Shown here in pieces: positions 22,765 to 32,399 of a DNA stretch of 64,000 bases. Numbering within the stretch: position 1 is the stretch's first letter; every line of letters starts with the position of its first letter. The notes below the pieces were generated by a model. That model did no database searches. It was not told where the DNA came from and worked only from the letters and a program-made list of their open reading frames with translations. The position numbers and the translations under genes are program-made. The stretch comes from Bursaphelenchus xylophilus (Eukaryota; Nematoda; Chromadorea; Rhabditida; Aphelenchoididae). The stretch is from NCBI GenBank assembly GCA_904066235.2, contig CAJFCV020000002.1, forward strand, positions 8,494,001 through 8,558,000, in the 5' to 3' direction.

Positions 22765-24643
22765 CTACAACGTGCTGGTGCCAACCACCTCAATTGGGGT
22801 CTTTTGCACCCCAAATATTTGACTGAATAACTCCCTAACCGCCTCACGATATCTCCGGTAAATTGATAACGTAAAGACGAGAACAAACGTGTTATAAGAG
22901 TAGAATAGCCGGAACATGACGAAGAATCCTAAGGGTCTTTGTCGCCCTTCCAAGGCCAAGTGTACCACTAGCATTGGCACCAAGATCCATAGAAATTCAG
23001 CGAGCTGTTCGATGACTAGTCCCATGATTAAAACTCGATACATATGAATTGTCCGTTGACTCAGAAATACGGTGGCCTTTCTTTTGAAGCGATAGCATCG
23101 ATAAGTACAAAAGGAGCCAATCAACAAAGTAGAAGGGAAGACAACATACAGAAAGAGTTGATCAAAAATCGTTGTCTGAAATCTGATAAATCAGCGGTTG
23201 CATTCAGTCAGCATACCCTTGCAATAACAATCGTATGGTCCATGATATACTTCTTCAGAGCTGGGTTATTGTTGGGGAAATTTCGCTTGAATTCGATCCC
23301 ATCCGCATAGGTGTTAATGCTCAGCCAAGCGGCTTTTATGCATAGGATAAGGAAGAAAATAAAAAGTAGGATAAAGAAGCGTTTGCTGGATAAAATCCCA
23401 AGCAGACTGGTCTTTCCCGTAGTCTGCGCGTAGCGAAACAAGAATCGACAGACAGTTACGTAGACGTTCATCTCGTAGAAGACGTAGAAGGAGACTCGCA
23501 GAATAGGGCCAAGAATTGGCAACTGCAAAAAACAAACAGTTACAGTGACGGGCATGATCCAGTGGCAAAAAATATACCATTTTGCAACCGGGAAGCATCA
23601 AAAATGTGGCAAAATGCTTCCCTCTCCAAGTAAGAAACTTCGTTGAAGAGCGAGCCACGTCAAACTGAGATAAGCTAAAACAGTCCGGTGAATGGATTGG
23701 CAATTTGCGAAAAAAAGACCCGAAAAAACGTTTTGTCGGGGAAGAAATGGGGAATTTTTGAGGCGAGAGAGTACGCTTTTGCGTGTCTTTTTTCTCTCTT
23801 TCTCTGGAAATCAAGACGAAATGTAAAAAACCGATAACGAAGAGTCTATTCCGGTCACCGGACTCCTCAGTTTGACGTGCGAGCCCTTTCAATCACAAAA
23901 ACAGCGGGCCACGTCAATCCAGCGCATTTCCTGAACCGTTTCGAAACTCGTATCGTTTTCATTGATTTTAAAAAAAAATACGAAATGTCGCGAAATTATC
24001 GGCACTTTTTCTCGCCCGAAATAATTGCTTTTTCTCGAAAATGAAGAAGAAAGATAAGAAAATGCTTTTTATTGGACAGTGACATTTCGTTTTGAACGAA
24101 TCACCAAAAAAGGGCGGGAAATTTTTTCTTCTGTTTTGGATTGGCGTGCGGGCGCGCTTTTGAAATCTGAGTTTTTTCACTTGGAGAGGGAGGTATTTTG
24201 TTTCATTTTTGATAAATACTTCCCGGATGCAAAATGTACGTTTTTTGCCACAGGATCAGGTCCCCCACTGTATCGTAGCTGCTGTACTTTCAAGTTTTTT
24301 GTACGTTTCTGTACCTTCAAATACTCGACAATTCCCCTAGCCACCAGTTCATAACGAATCGACAAGCACTCCATCTCCAACGACGCCATTCCAACATGTA
24401 ATAGAAACAAGTTGGTTTGAGCCCAAATCATGTACCTGCAACAACGTGGCCCGCATTTCAACTCAACACCCACCATTTATAAGCCCCCATAGATGAAGGA
24501 GAGTAATTCCAGATAATAGAAATCGTGAGCACAAAAAGAAATCCGTTGATGGTCATTATGATCCAGGCATACGCGATGCAAAAGACTCTGAGATTTTGAG
24601 AAGGCAGTTCAATGTCATAGTAATTAGTTTCAAAATACGACAT
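22765..24643 (-). CDS. Chemoreceptor C, seven-helix nematode GPCR
   Basis: Third, more diverged paralogue, four exons. It starts MSYFETNYYDIELPSQ, has SPSSMGAYKW at the end of exon 1 (near 24482), MECLSIRYELVARGIVEYL in exon 2 (about 24437-24325), LPILGPILRVSFYVFYEM opening exon 3 (about 23523), and SIYRRYREAVRELFSQI near the C-terminus in exon 4 (about 23177-22765). The tail ends VVGTSTL. The N-x-YYDIELPS start and the SPxxMGAYKW motif are common to all three copies. Intron 2 is about 800 bases and almost all of it is a nested set of transposable elements (23543-24270). The exon 2 donor is less certain than in A and B: GTACAG follows LK, whereas the paralogues end one residue earlier. Confidence 0.75.
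23656..23879. mobile_element. MITE with 5-base TSD (CACGTCAAAC ends), nested
   Basis: Left end CACGTCAAACTGAG, right end CTCAGTTTGACGTG, an inverted pair. Flanks: CGAGC on both sides (23651-23655 and 23880-23884 approximately). It lies inside the family 1 element. Its terminal six bases, CACGTC, equal those of family 2 but the interior differs, so the two are probably moved by the same kind of transposase. Confidence 0.85.
23910..24148. mobile_element. MITE family 2 (CACGTCAATCC ends), nested copy
   Basis: Left end CACGTCAATCCAGCGCATTT, right end TTTTGGATTGGCGTG. Target duplication CGGGC on both sides. The interior matches the copies at 28592-28832 and 56255-56411 (GAACGAATCACCAAAAAGGG, TTTTCTCGAAAA). 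It sits inside the family 1 element in intron 2 of receptor C. Confidence 0.88.
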
Positions 24644-25191
24644 GAAATGGGCGAGTCATCAACGACTTCTACAGTTTGATAGAATACTTCTGCAATCTTT
24701 TCATTTTTAACTAGCGTTCATTAGACTACAAATTTTTTGCCTTTGGCAAAAAAATGAAGAACATACATAAATGGCAATTGTAGCTCTTTCCATGCGTATT
24801 GCCTGTGGGTTATTTCAACCTACAAATTAAATGCAGGGTGGGCCACTCGAAACGGGTAAGTTTTTTCTTTGAATTTTTCCGCGGAGACTCCGCCGATTTT
24901 CCTGAAACTTACATTTTTCTCGAGCTGAGACCCGCCATTTTCAACAGACTAAATTTCAAAAAAAAATATATTTTGAATTGACCTTTCTATGCAAAATCTC
25001 GACTTTACCTGTTGTCATCAAAGTCATTTTCTTGGACATTGATATTTTATATAATATATTATACCTATGTGGTATTTCAAAGAACAGAAATGGTTTAAAA
25101 AAAGAAAGCTTTTTTATTAGATAAAAATGCAGATTTATTGCTCAGCGCAGTTCAAAAATGAAGTTTCTGTCTTTCATCACACTGCCGTGGT
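24644..25191. other. Intergenic, no gene seen
   Basis: Upstream of receptor C and downstream of the cysteine-rich gene 1 (both minus strand). AT-rich; contains CAGGGTGGGCCACTCGAAAC near 24835, which looks like the end of another dispersed element, but no partner was found here. Confidence 0.4.
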
Positions 25192-26674
25192 CTACTTGCC
25201 GGAGTTCCAGCAATAAGGGTATCGACAGCATTCAAGCCCTGAAATAGAAGATAGACTGCAATCTTTACTTACGTCCGCAACGGTTTACAAAGCAATATTC
25301 TACCGGGCACGTTCGACAGGCACTGTTTGGATAATAAGGCTGTGGGGGTGGAGGTGGGGGCGGAGGTGGGGGCGGAGGTGGTGGTGGTGGTGCCGGTTTC
25401 TTGGTGGTTGTAGTCGTAGTAGTTCTCTTTCTTGTGGCCTTTCTAGTTGTTTTTCTAGTTCTCTTAGATGTGGACCGTTTTTCAGTAACTGTTCCAGTGA
25501 CTGTGGACACTGATGGTGTTGGACTCGCCGATGTAGGTGTTGAGGGCGTTGAGCTGACGGAAGATGAAGCCGTTTGAGAGACACTAGTCGAAGGAAAAGG
25601 AGAACTCGAAATGCTGGCTGAAACTCCAGTCACTGTAGATGATTTCGAAGCGGTTGCTGTGACCGTTGATGCAGTCAACGTTGTCAACCGTTGAGTTGTT
25701 TGTCCACTGCTTCCCGTAGTCCTTACTGTAACATTTCTCCCTTGTTTATTGCAACAGCTAATCAAGCACTCTCCATCTTCGCAATAGCTCCCCGCACATA
25801 CGCCAAGACCTTGTTTTTCGCAGTCAGCATCATCGCAAGTGCAATTCTTATTAGGACAAGTCGGCCCTCGACACACAGGCTTGCATTTCCCGTCCTTCAT
25901 GTACGCCTTGGTACACATTGTATACCCCTGCGAGATGCAGTAATCATGATCGCATTCGCATTGCTCTTTTTGACAACAGCTCGGTTTACATTCTCCGTCT
26001 TGGCAGAGGGTTCCGGAGCACTCATCAAACCCAAGAAGACGGCATTCCGCATTGGAACAGGTGCAGTTTTCGTTGGGACAATGGCCGGGACGGCGACAGG
26101 AGACGTCACAAACATCTTGCTCGTTCAGAAAACCTCTTACACATGACTCATAGTTCCTGAGTTTGCAGGTTTCGTCCGCGCAAGGGCATTCCTTGGTGCC
26201 TGTTTTTAATATTTCGTTATACAAAAAGTTCACAGGGGAAGTACTCCAAGTGCGACGCTCAGATTTTGATGAAACTTGGCACAAATTTAGAACAATTTTT
26301 TCTAAGATATATGCGAGAATTCTAGCTCGCGCTTTGCAGAAACAACCGAGATTTTTAGATCGAAAGTCGGCAAAAATTTAGGACTTTTTGACGAATTTTG
26401 GCACGAAAAGTTTCATGCTTATTTCTACCATAAAGGATATTGTTCCTACAAAAAATCAAATTTTTCCGCACGAAACTGCCAAAGTTACGGCCAAAAAGCG
26501 TTTTTGTCTCTGACCGCTCTCCACGTTTGTCGTGCTCTCTCGGCGGCAAAAATCTTTCGATATCTCGGTTGTCAGTTCTTTATTAGAAGCTTTGGCAAAA
26601 TCCTTACCATTTCCCTTAGGCAAGGCTTGAGACCAGGATATTTGCAGCAATATTAGAAGCGCACACCATTTCAT
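25192..26674 (-). CDS. Cysteine-rich secreted protein 1 with mucin-like and poly-Pro region
   Basis: Not a family I can name. Exons 26674-26608, about 26199-25273 and about 25238-25192 keep frame (346 residues). A signal peptide, MKWCALLILLQISWSQA, begins it. Exon 2 opens with four cysteine-rich units of about 40 residues, of the pattern C-x-C-x(4)-C-x(2)-x-G/N-[FY]-x(2)-C...C-x(2)-G-x-C (for example CTCSNAECRLLGFDECSG). Then come a Ser/Thr/Val-rich mucin-like stretch, a Lys/Arg/Thr block, a run of about 17 prolines, and a C-terminal cluster of cysteines that the last exon finishes (RLECCRYPYCWNSGK). The frame could end at a TAA right after the exon 2 donor, but GTAAGT at that point and the clean last exon favour splicing. 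Extracellular; matrix, cuticle or secreted defence roles are guesses. Intron 1 carries a dispersed repeat. Confidence 0.75.
26230..26575 (+). repeat. Dispersed repeat family 3, copy in intron 1 of cysteine-rich gene 1
   Basis: Starts CAGGGGAAGTACTCCAAGTG and ends near TTTCGATATCTCGG. The same sequence occurs in inverted orientation at about 29610-29952. Contains TTCTAGCTCGCGCTTTGCAG. Boundaries are judged only from where the two copies stop matching; no clear target duplication was found. Confidence 0.7.
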
Positions 26675-27208
26675 GCCTCACACAATTCGAATGAGCCTTC
26701 TGAATGGGATAGCTGCAAATTGATTTAGGAAAACATGGGGCTGGGAAATTGAAAAAAAGTTGCATTTTATTGTAATGATGACAATAAATGATGGCTGCGG
26801 TGACGGTATATAGGTCTCGGGAATTGGGAAGAGCTCGGCAAAAGTCCGACAAACTCGGCGGAGACTGTTGTTTACCCGCCTTTTTATATTCATTACTAAC
26901 TGTGAGTTCGCTAGGCCTTGGTATTAATGAACTCACCTTGAAGTGAAACATGTAAATAAATTCCATTTATTAGCTGCGGAAAATGCAAACGAACATCATC
27001 TTTATGATAATTCACAAAATGCAGCACATTAAACACGTTGCTACATTCAAACTAATTCATATGCAACAACTAAAACGCATTTTTATATCCCACAAAAAAA
27101 CTGAAAATAAATTTATTTGACAATAAAATGCTACGTCGCAAAGTTGATGGTATTTTTGCAATCAGTAACATCGCAGGAAGAAGGGATGTATTGAGTTGCC
27201 ATTATTTC
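26675..27208. other. Intergenic between the cysteine-rich genes, no gene seen
   Basis: AT-rich spacer upstream of cysteine-rich gene 1 and downstream of gene 2. Short open frames here have no start context, signal peptide or splice partners that convince me. Confidence 0.45.
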
Positions 27209-29038
27209 TTACTTTCCGCAACAACGCCCTCGGCAACCGCCACAACAACGTCCACATCGACAGGGCTTGCCTGAAATATATTATGTAATTGATGAAAATG
27301 TGTAATATATAAAGGTGGCCGTATAAGAATTCACAAATTTTTTTTCCCAAATCGCAATTTTCGGTGAACAAAAATGTGGACGCCCAACTCGAAAACACCT
27401 TTACAGGGTGTCCCAAAAAAATGCATGTTTCTTCCATGGGTCCTGACGCAAAAATGTTTAGGTCAGGCCAAAAGATTTTTGTACTACATATTTTGCATAG
27501 TTGTTGTACTATGATAGTTGAACGTCAGCGCGAATTTTTAGTTTCTGAAATTACCGTATACGGGGGTTACGGTAGGTACAATTTTCAGAAAGATTGGGTT
27601 CGTGTGTAGAAATCCCATGGAGTAAAGGCACAAAACCTCGCTGTTTTACGTTTTTGACCATGGGGAACATTTTCATAATTGACAACTTTACCGTAGGATG
27701 TTGCCTTCGACTACTTTGGAAAATACCAAGGTACCATATTGAATGTAACTTTTTTGCAGAGAACTTGTCTCAACTTTTGAAACCTCTCAAAAATACTTTG
27801 ACATAGGTGTAACAACATATCAAAAATGCGCGAAAATGAAAGGAGTTTTGGAGTTACGGTACTTTGAAGGCAGCCGGATCGCTTTATTATATAACTCACA
27901 GCCGGGTTTTTTGGTTGTAGTTGTGGTTGGAGTGGTGCTGGGTGTTGTTATTGAAGTACTTGGTGATGTGACGGGAGTGCTAAGCGAGGCGGTTGTAAGT
28001 TTAGTGGATCGAGTTGGAATTATTGTCACGTTTGTCCCGACCTTATCACAACAACTGATCATACACTCTCCATTCTCACAATAAGTCCCAGCACATCTTT
28101 CGAATCCCTGTCTCTGGCATTCTTTGTCATCACAAGTGCAATTCTTATTAGGACAAGTCGGCCCTCGACACACAGGCTTGCATTTCCCGTCCTTCATGTA
28201 CGCCTTGGTACACATTGTATACCCCTGCGAGATGCAGTAATCATGATCGCATTCGCACTCCTGTTTTTGACAACAGCTCGGTTTACATTCTCCGTCTTGG
28301 CAGTAGGTTCCGGCACATTCATCAAACCCAAGAAGACGGCATTCCGCATCAGAACAGGAGCAGTTTGCATTGGGACAATGGCCGGGACGTCGGCAGGAGA
28401 CGTCGCAGGAGCCTTCTTCGTTTAGGAAACCCCGTACGCAAGACTCGTAGTTCCTCCGTTTGCAGGTTTCTTCTTGGCAAAGACATTCTTTTGTACCTGG
28501 TAGAAAAGAATTGAGAGAAGAGATGATACAGTTTCAGGCATGACAATTTTTTTTTACGGTAAGGGTCTGGATTTTTTATCAAAAAACGCCGACGTACGTC
28601 AATCCAGCGCATTTCCTGAACCGTTTCGAAACTTCGTATCGTTTTCATTGATTTAACAATAAAAGGGAGACGAAATGTTGCGAAATTATCGGCACTTTTT
28701 TCGCCCGAAATAATTGCTTTTTCTCGAAAAGGGAGAAAGAAGACAAGAAAATGCGTTTTATCGGATAGTGACATTTCGTTTTGAACGAATCACCAAAAAG
28801 GGGCGGGAAATTATTTCTTCTATTTTGGATTGACGTGCGACATAAAGAAAAAAATTTTGCAATACTATTTTATATCAGATTCAATTATGCTGTATTTTTT
28901 TGAACCAAGAAAAAATTTCACTTGTAATCAACACAGAGAGATGTGAAACTTGAAGCAAAATTAAGGCTAACATACTTTTTCCGAAGCAATTATAAGCCAG
29001 AACAAGGAACACAACGAGTTGAACAGCCCTGCAGTCCA
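27209..29038 (-). CDS. Cysteine-rich secreted protein 2, paralogue of the gene at 25.2 kb
   Basis: Exon 1 (about 29038-28976) encodes a signal peptide, MDCRAVQLVVFLVLAYNC. Exon 2 (about 28496-27900) carries the same four cysteine-rich units as paralogue 1, then a shorter Thr/Ser stretch ending TTTTTKKPG. A GTGAGT donor there leads to a last exon (27270-27209) ending RCGRCCGGCRGRCCGK. So the mucin/poly-Pro part is much shorter than in paralogue 1 and the C-terminal cysteine cluster is different. A block of 125 bases is identical between the two genes. Intron 1 holds a family 2 MITE; intron 2 (about 630 bases) holds an end-like ACAGGGTGTCCCAAAAAAA. Confidence 0.72.
28592..28832. mobile_element. 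MITE family 2, copy in intron 1 of cysteine-rich gene 2
   Basis: Left ACGTCAATCCAGCGCATTTC, right TTTTGGATTGACGTG. Flanks are CGACG on the left and CGACA on the right, a slightly decayed 5-base duplication. Interior matches the copies at 23910 and 56255. Confidence 0.8.
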
Positions 29039-29203
29039 TATTCAATGTGAATTGTAAGCAGGCAATAAAGCCTTAAATGCTTCCAGTCCAAATAAATTTT
29101 TTATTTCAAAAATTAAGTTCAAATTTTATGATGATATTAGTGGTGTTTAAAATTTAATATGGGAACTCAGGGTCTAACAATTTTATTCATACGTAAATCA
29201 CAA

Positions 29204-30298
29204 TTGTTATCCTTCAACAATGAACATTTTGTCAGCAACAAACAATGTGTTAATCAACAAAGCAAATAATAATATGGCTGTCATGGTGAACAAGGTCCGA
29301 TGAAAAAGTCGGCAATAAAACAAAGTTGTATAATAAACATTTCTCTTCAGTGGAGATGCCAAAACCATTTCCAATTCCCAGTCAGACAGCTTGTTTGCTC
29401 TCATTTCTTCGATAATTTGGGAATCCGTCCCTCCGATCTCGCGGATTTGATCAGCACGAAACTGACAACCTTCCACGAGCTCATGATCGTACTGAAAATC
29501 AAAGATTTTTAAGGAAAGTACCCAAAGTCCGACCTTCTTCAAATTTTGAACACACGTCGGGCATGAACTAAGTAACAATTCCTGAAAGTTTTAGCTCGCG
29601 CTTTGCGGGCGCCGATGAGATATCGAACGATCTTTGCCGCCGAGAGAGTACGCTAAATACGGAGAGCGGACAGAGTGGAAAACACCTTTTGGCTATACCT
29701 TTGCTAGTTTCGTGCGGAAGAAATTGATTTTTTGTGGAAACATCACACTCTATGGTAGAAATAGGCATGAAACTTTTCGTGCCGAAATTCGGCAAAAAGT
29801 GTCAAATTTCCACCCACTTTCGATCTAAAAATCGAGGTTGTTTCTGCAAAGCGCGAGCTAAGATTCTCGCATATATTTTAGAAAAAATTATTCTAAATTT
29901 GTGCCAGGTTTCATCAAAATCTGAGCGTCGCACTTGGAATACTTCCCCTGTTAGTCATAAACATTGTCTTTAGAACACCTGACTTACATTGAACAAAAAA
30001 TGAAGGTCCCTTTTGTCATTGTTTTTACATCGGGATATGCAGAACATTGTCTTCATGCAAAGGATCCACAGAAGTGCCAAATCACGTAAATCCCGCTCCA
30101 AAAAGTCGATTAAGCGACCAGACACCCTGCATGGTCCCAAATGTCCACAGGGAATCGAACTGAACATCAAAAAATTTTCAGTGTACCATATGCGACTTAC
30201 ATTAATAATCCGGAAAACGCATAAAGAAGCGATAAAAGGGAGGTCGAATACAGGCAAACCTCAAAGAACTTGAAAAAACCTTGCCAGAATGGACTGCT
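29204..30298 (-). CDS. Orphan membrane protein, member 2 of the local family (5' end uncertain)
   Basis: Three exons are supported: about 30298-30203 (FFKFFEVCLYSTSLLSLLYA, a membrane helix), about 30161-29990 (DFLERDLRDLALLWILCMK) and about 29492-29207. The last contains FRADQIREIGGTDSQIIEEM then ANKLSDWELEMVLASPLKRN, matching the LRTYGASKSAIISHLSKYKL...DTELEEVFEEPISRR block of the gene at 5.4 kb, plus a final helix FTMTAILLFALLINTLFV. Phases fit across both introns. I did not find a convincing first exon: the reading ends at an acceptor (TTTAG, about 30299), just beside the foldback element at 30317, so the start may lie beyond that element near 31.95 kb. Intron 2 contains repeat family 3. 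Confidence 0.5.
29610..29952 (-). repeat. Dispersed repeat family 3, inverted copy
   Basis: Reverse complement of the repeat at 26230-26575; ends at ...TACTTCCCCTG on the plus strand. Lies in an intron of the orphan membrane-protein gene. A second TTTTAGCTCGCGCTTTGCGG just outside (about 29590) is a partial inverted repeat of an internal part of the element. Confidence 0.7.
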
Positions 30299-30316
30299 AA
30301 AGCACCGATCGTTGTA

Positions 30317-31852
30317 CAGTGCTGGACAAAATGATATGGTCACCACATTTTTGCGCTGGCAATTTGTCCATAGTAAATGAATTGCTTTAATATTTGGTGA
30401 AAGTGAGTATGGAGCAATGTAACATGTACCCCAAAAGTATCAAAGGATTTCAAAAAGTGCAAGGTGAGTAAAATTTGGAAAAACGCGAAACCGCCAAAAA
30501 ATCGGCTGGACAAAATGATATGACCACGTGGTTTAATTCAATCTTTTACTAATAACCACAATTTAACAAACAATCCTAGTAATGAGTGAGTCCTCCACTG
30601 ATTACTAGGACTGGTATGGGGACACGTTCGGCCAGGTTTAGACGGGTTTGAACGCGTTAAACCATGTTTGATGCAGAGCTACCCAAACTGGTGATTTTCT
30701 TCCATTAACGCTTTCCAAAAGTTTTAAATGACGTTTTTATCATGTGATCTAGACTTGTAATCACCTGTAAAACTTTCGCTTTTCGCACGAAATCCATGGT
30801 GGTCTGGTAGTGTGGATTCAGCAAACATCCGGTTACCACGTCCAGGTTTGGCGACCCATTTGCTATTTGACCCTGGGGATAGATGTGCTCCTTAGGTTTA
30901 AAATGTAACCCGGAATCTCTCTAGAAACCGGCGAAGCCAAAAAAAGTCCCCGCTGACACGATCTCAGCTTTGCAGATGCAACTGCACCGATGTGCCCCTT
31001 AACCAGAAAAGCCAAGTTTTCCAAAGGGATCGTTAGCGACAAAAAACAGTTCATTTGATGGCCCAGGATGCATGAGGTGTGCTGTAGGTTCTAAAATTAC
31101 ATAGGCCATCGTTTGAAAGCCGTTTTGCATCTCTAAAAATCCATTTGAAAAACTCGGTTTTGCTGGTTAAGGTGAAGGTCGGCAAAGTTGCATCTGCAAA
31201 GCTGTGATCGTGTCAGCGGGGACTTTTCTTGGCTTCGTCGGTTTCTAGAGAGATTCCGGGTTACATTTTAAACCTAAGAAGCACATCTATCCCCAGGGTC
31301 AAATAGCTAATGGGTCGCCAAAGCTGGACATGGTAACCGGATGTTTGCTGAATCCACACTACCAGACCACCATGGATTTCGTGCGAAAAGCGAAAGTTTT
31401 ACAGGTGATTACAAGTCTAGATCACATGATAAAAACGTCATTTAAAACTTTTGGAAAGCGTCAATGGAAGAAAATCACCAGTTTGGGTAGCTCTGCATCA
31501 AACATGGTTTAACGCGTTCAAACCCGTCTAAACCTGGCCGAACGTGTCCCCATACCAGTCCTAGTAATCAGTGGAGGACTCACTCATTACTAGGATTGTT
31601 TGTTAAATTGTGGTTATTAGTAAAAGATTGAATTAAACCACGTGGTCATATCATTTTGTCCAGCCGATTTTTTGGCGGTTTCGCGTTTTTCCAAATTTTA
31701 CTCACCTTGCACTTTTTGAAATCCTTTGATACTTTTTGTGTGCATGTTACCTTGCCTCGTATTCACTTGTACCAAATATTAAAGCAATTCATTTACTATG
31801 GACAAATTGCCAGCGCAAAATTGCGGTGGTCATATCATTTTGTCCAGCACTG
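30317..31852. mobile_element. Tc1/mariner-type foldback element, 1536 bases
   Basis: Ends CAGTGCTGGACAAAATGATA (left) and TATCATTTTGTCCAGCACTG (right), flanked by TA on each side. The arms, about 670 bases each, are near-perfect inverted copies: GGTTTAATTCAATCTTTTAC, CCGGAATCTCTCTAGAAACC and others recur inverted, with a spacer of about 180 bases near 31000-31190. Terminal sequence and TA target are those of Tc1/mariner elements. No transposase is encoded. Confidence 0.9.
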
Positions 31853-32399
31853 TATGTCATGCACTGGATTGAAAGAAGAGGCAAAAAAAAGTTGTTCCTT
31901 TTTAAAGATTCTAATGGATAAAAAAAAGAAACATGTGTTTCTAACCTTTAGAACCCATCAGGCGATAAACTTGGGCAATTGTGACGTTCTGCTGACGTAA
32001 ATTTGTGAGTCAGCGCTGGGAATAGACAATTGAGGGAGGATTGCGTCAAATTGATGTCAAGTATAATATCGCAACTTGACAGTAGTTGTTTTTATAAAGA
32101 AAATAAAGAATAAATTAACAAGGATCCTTTCTGAAAGCTTTGTATTGCTTCCACAAGTTTCTCCGACTCTTACAGTACCATTTTTAGGTGAAAGCAAGAC
32201 TTGACTCAGTAGAGAGCAACACTTGACCTAGAAGAAATTCAGCGATCGTCGACGAGATCTCGTGGCGTTACGCAAATGTGCATCAACGTTTCTTGTCGAA
32301 TTTGAATAAGTCCGTCAAACTTTTGGGAGACAGAATGATTCCATTTTTGGTCACTATTGTTCATTTCCATCGAGCCGAGCGGCCTTCTTCGACTGCACT
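31853..32399. other. Intergenic upstream of the zinc-finger gene
   Basis: No gene supported. It may contain the first exon of the minus-strand membrane-protein gene (an ATG followed by a GTTAGA donor near 31950) and should hold the promoter of the plus-strand zinc-finger gene. Confidence 0.4.

Larger units (their letters stand above)
23543..24270. mobile_element. MITE family 1 (TA target, Tc1/mariner type), copy in receptor C intron 2, carrying two other MITEs
   Basis: The ends read CAGTGACGGGC... on the left and ...GGTCCCCCACTG on the right, flanked by TA on both sides. The outer arms match the shorter copies at 34901, 57379 and 63103 (TGATCCAGTGGCAAAAAA, GTGGCAAAATGCTTCCCTCT). Two smaller elements interrupt it at 23656-23879 and 23910-24148, each between perfect 5-base duplications. 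Taking them out leaves a sequence co-linear with the other family members. Confidence 0.88.

Noticed and set aside
27400..27425. ACAGGGTGTCCCAAAAAAA as a complete transposon.
   Set aside because: Only one end was found in the intron of cysteine-rich gene 2; no inverted partner or target duplication.
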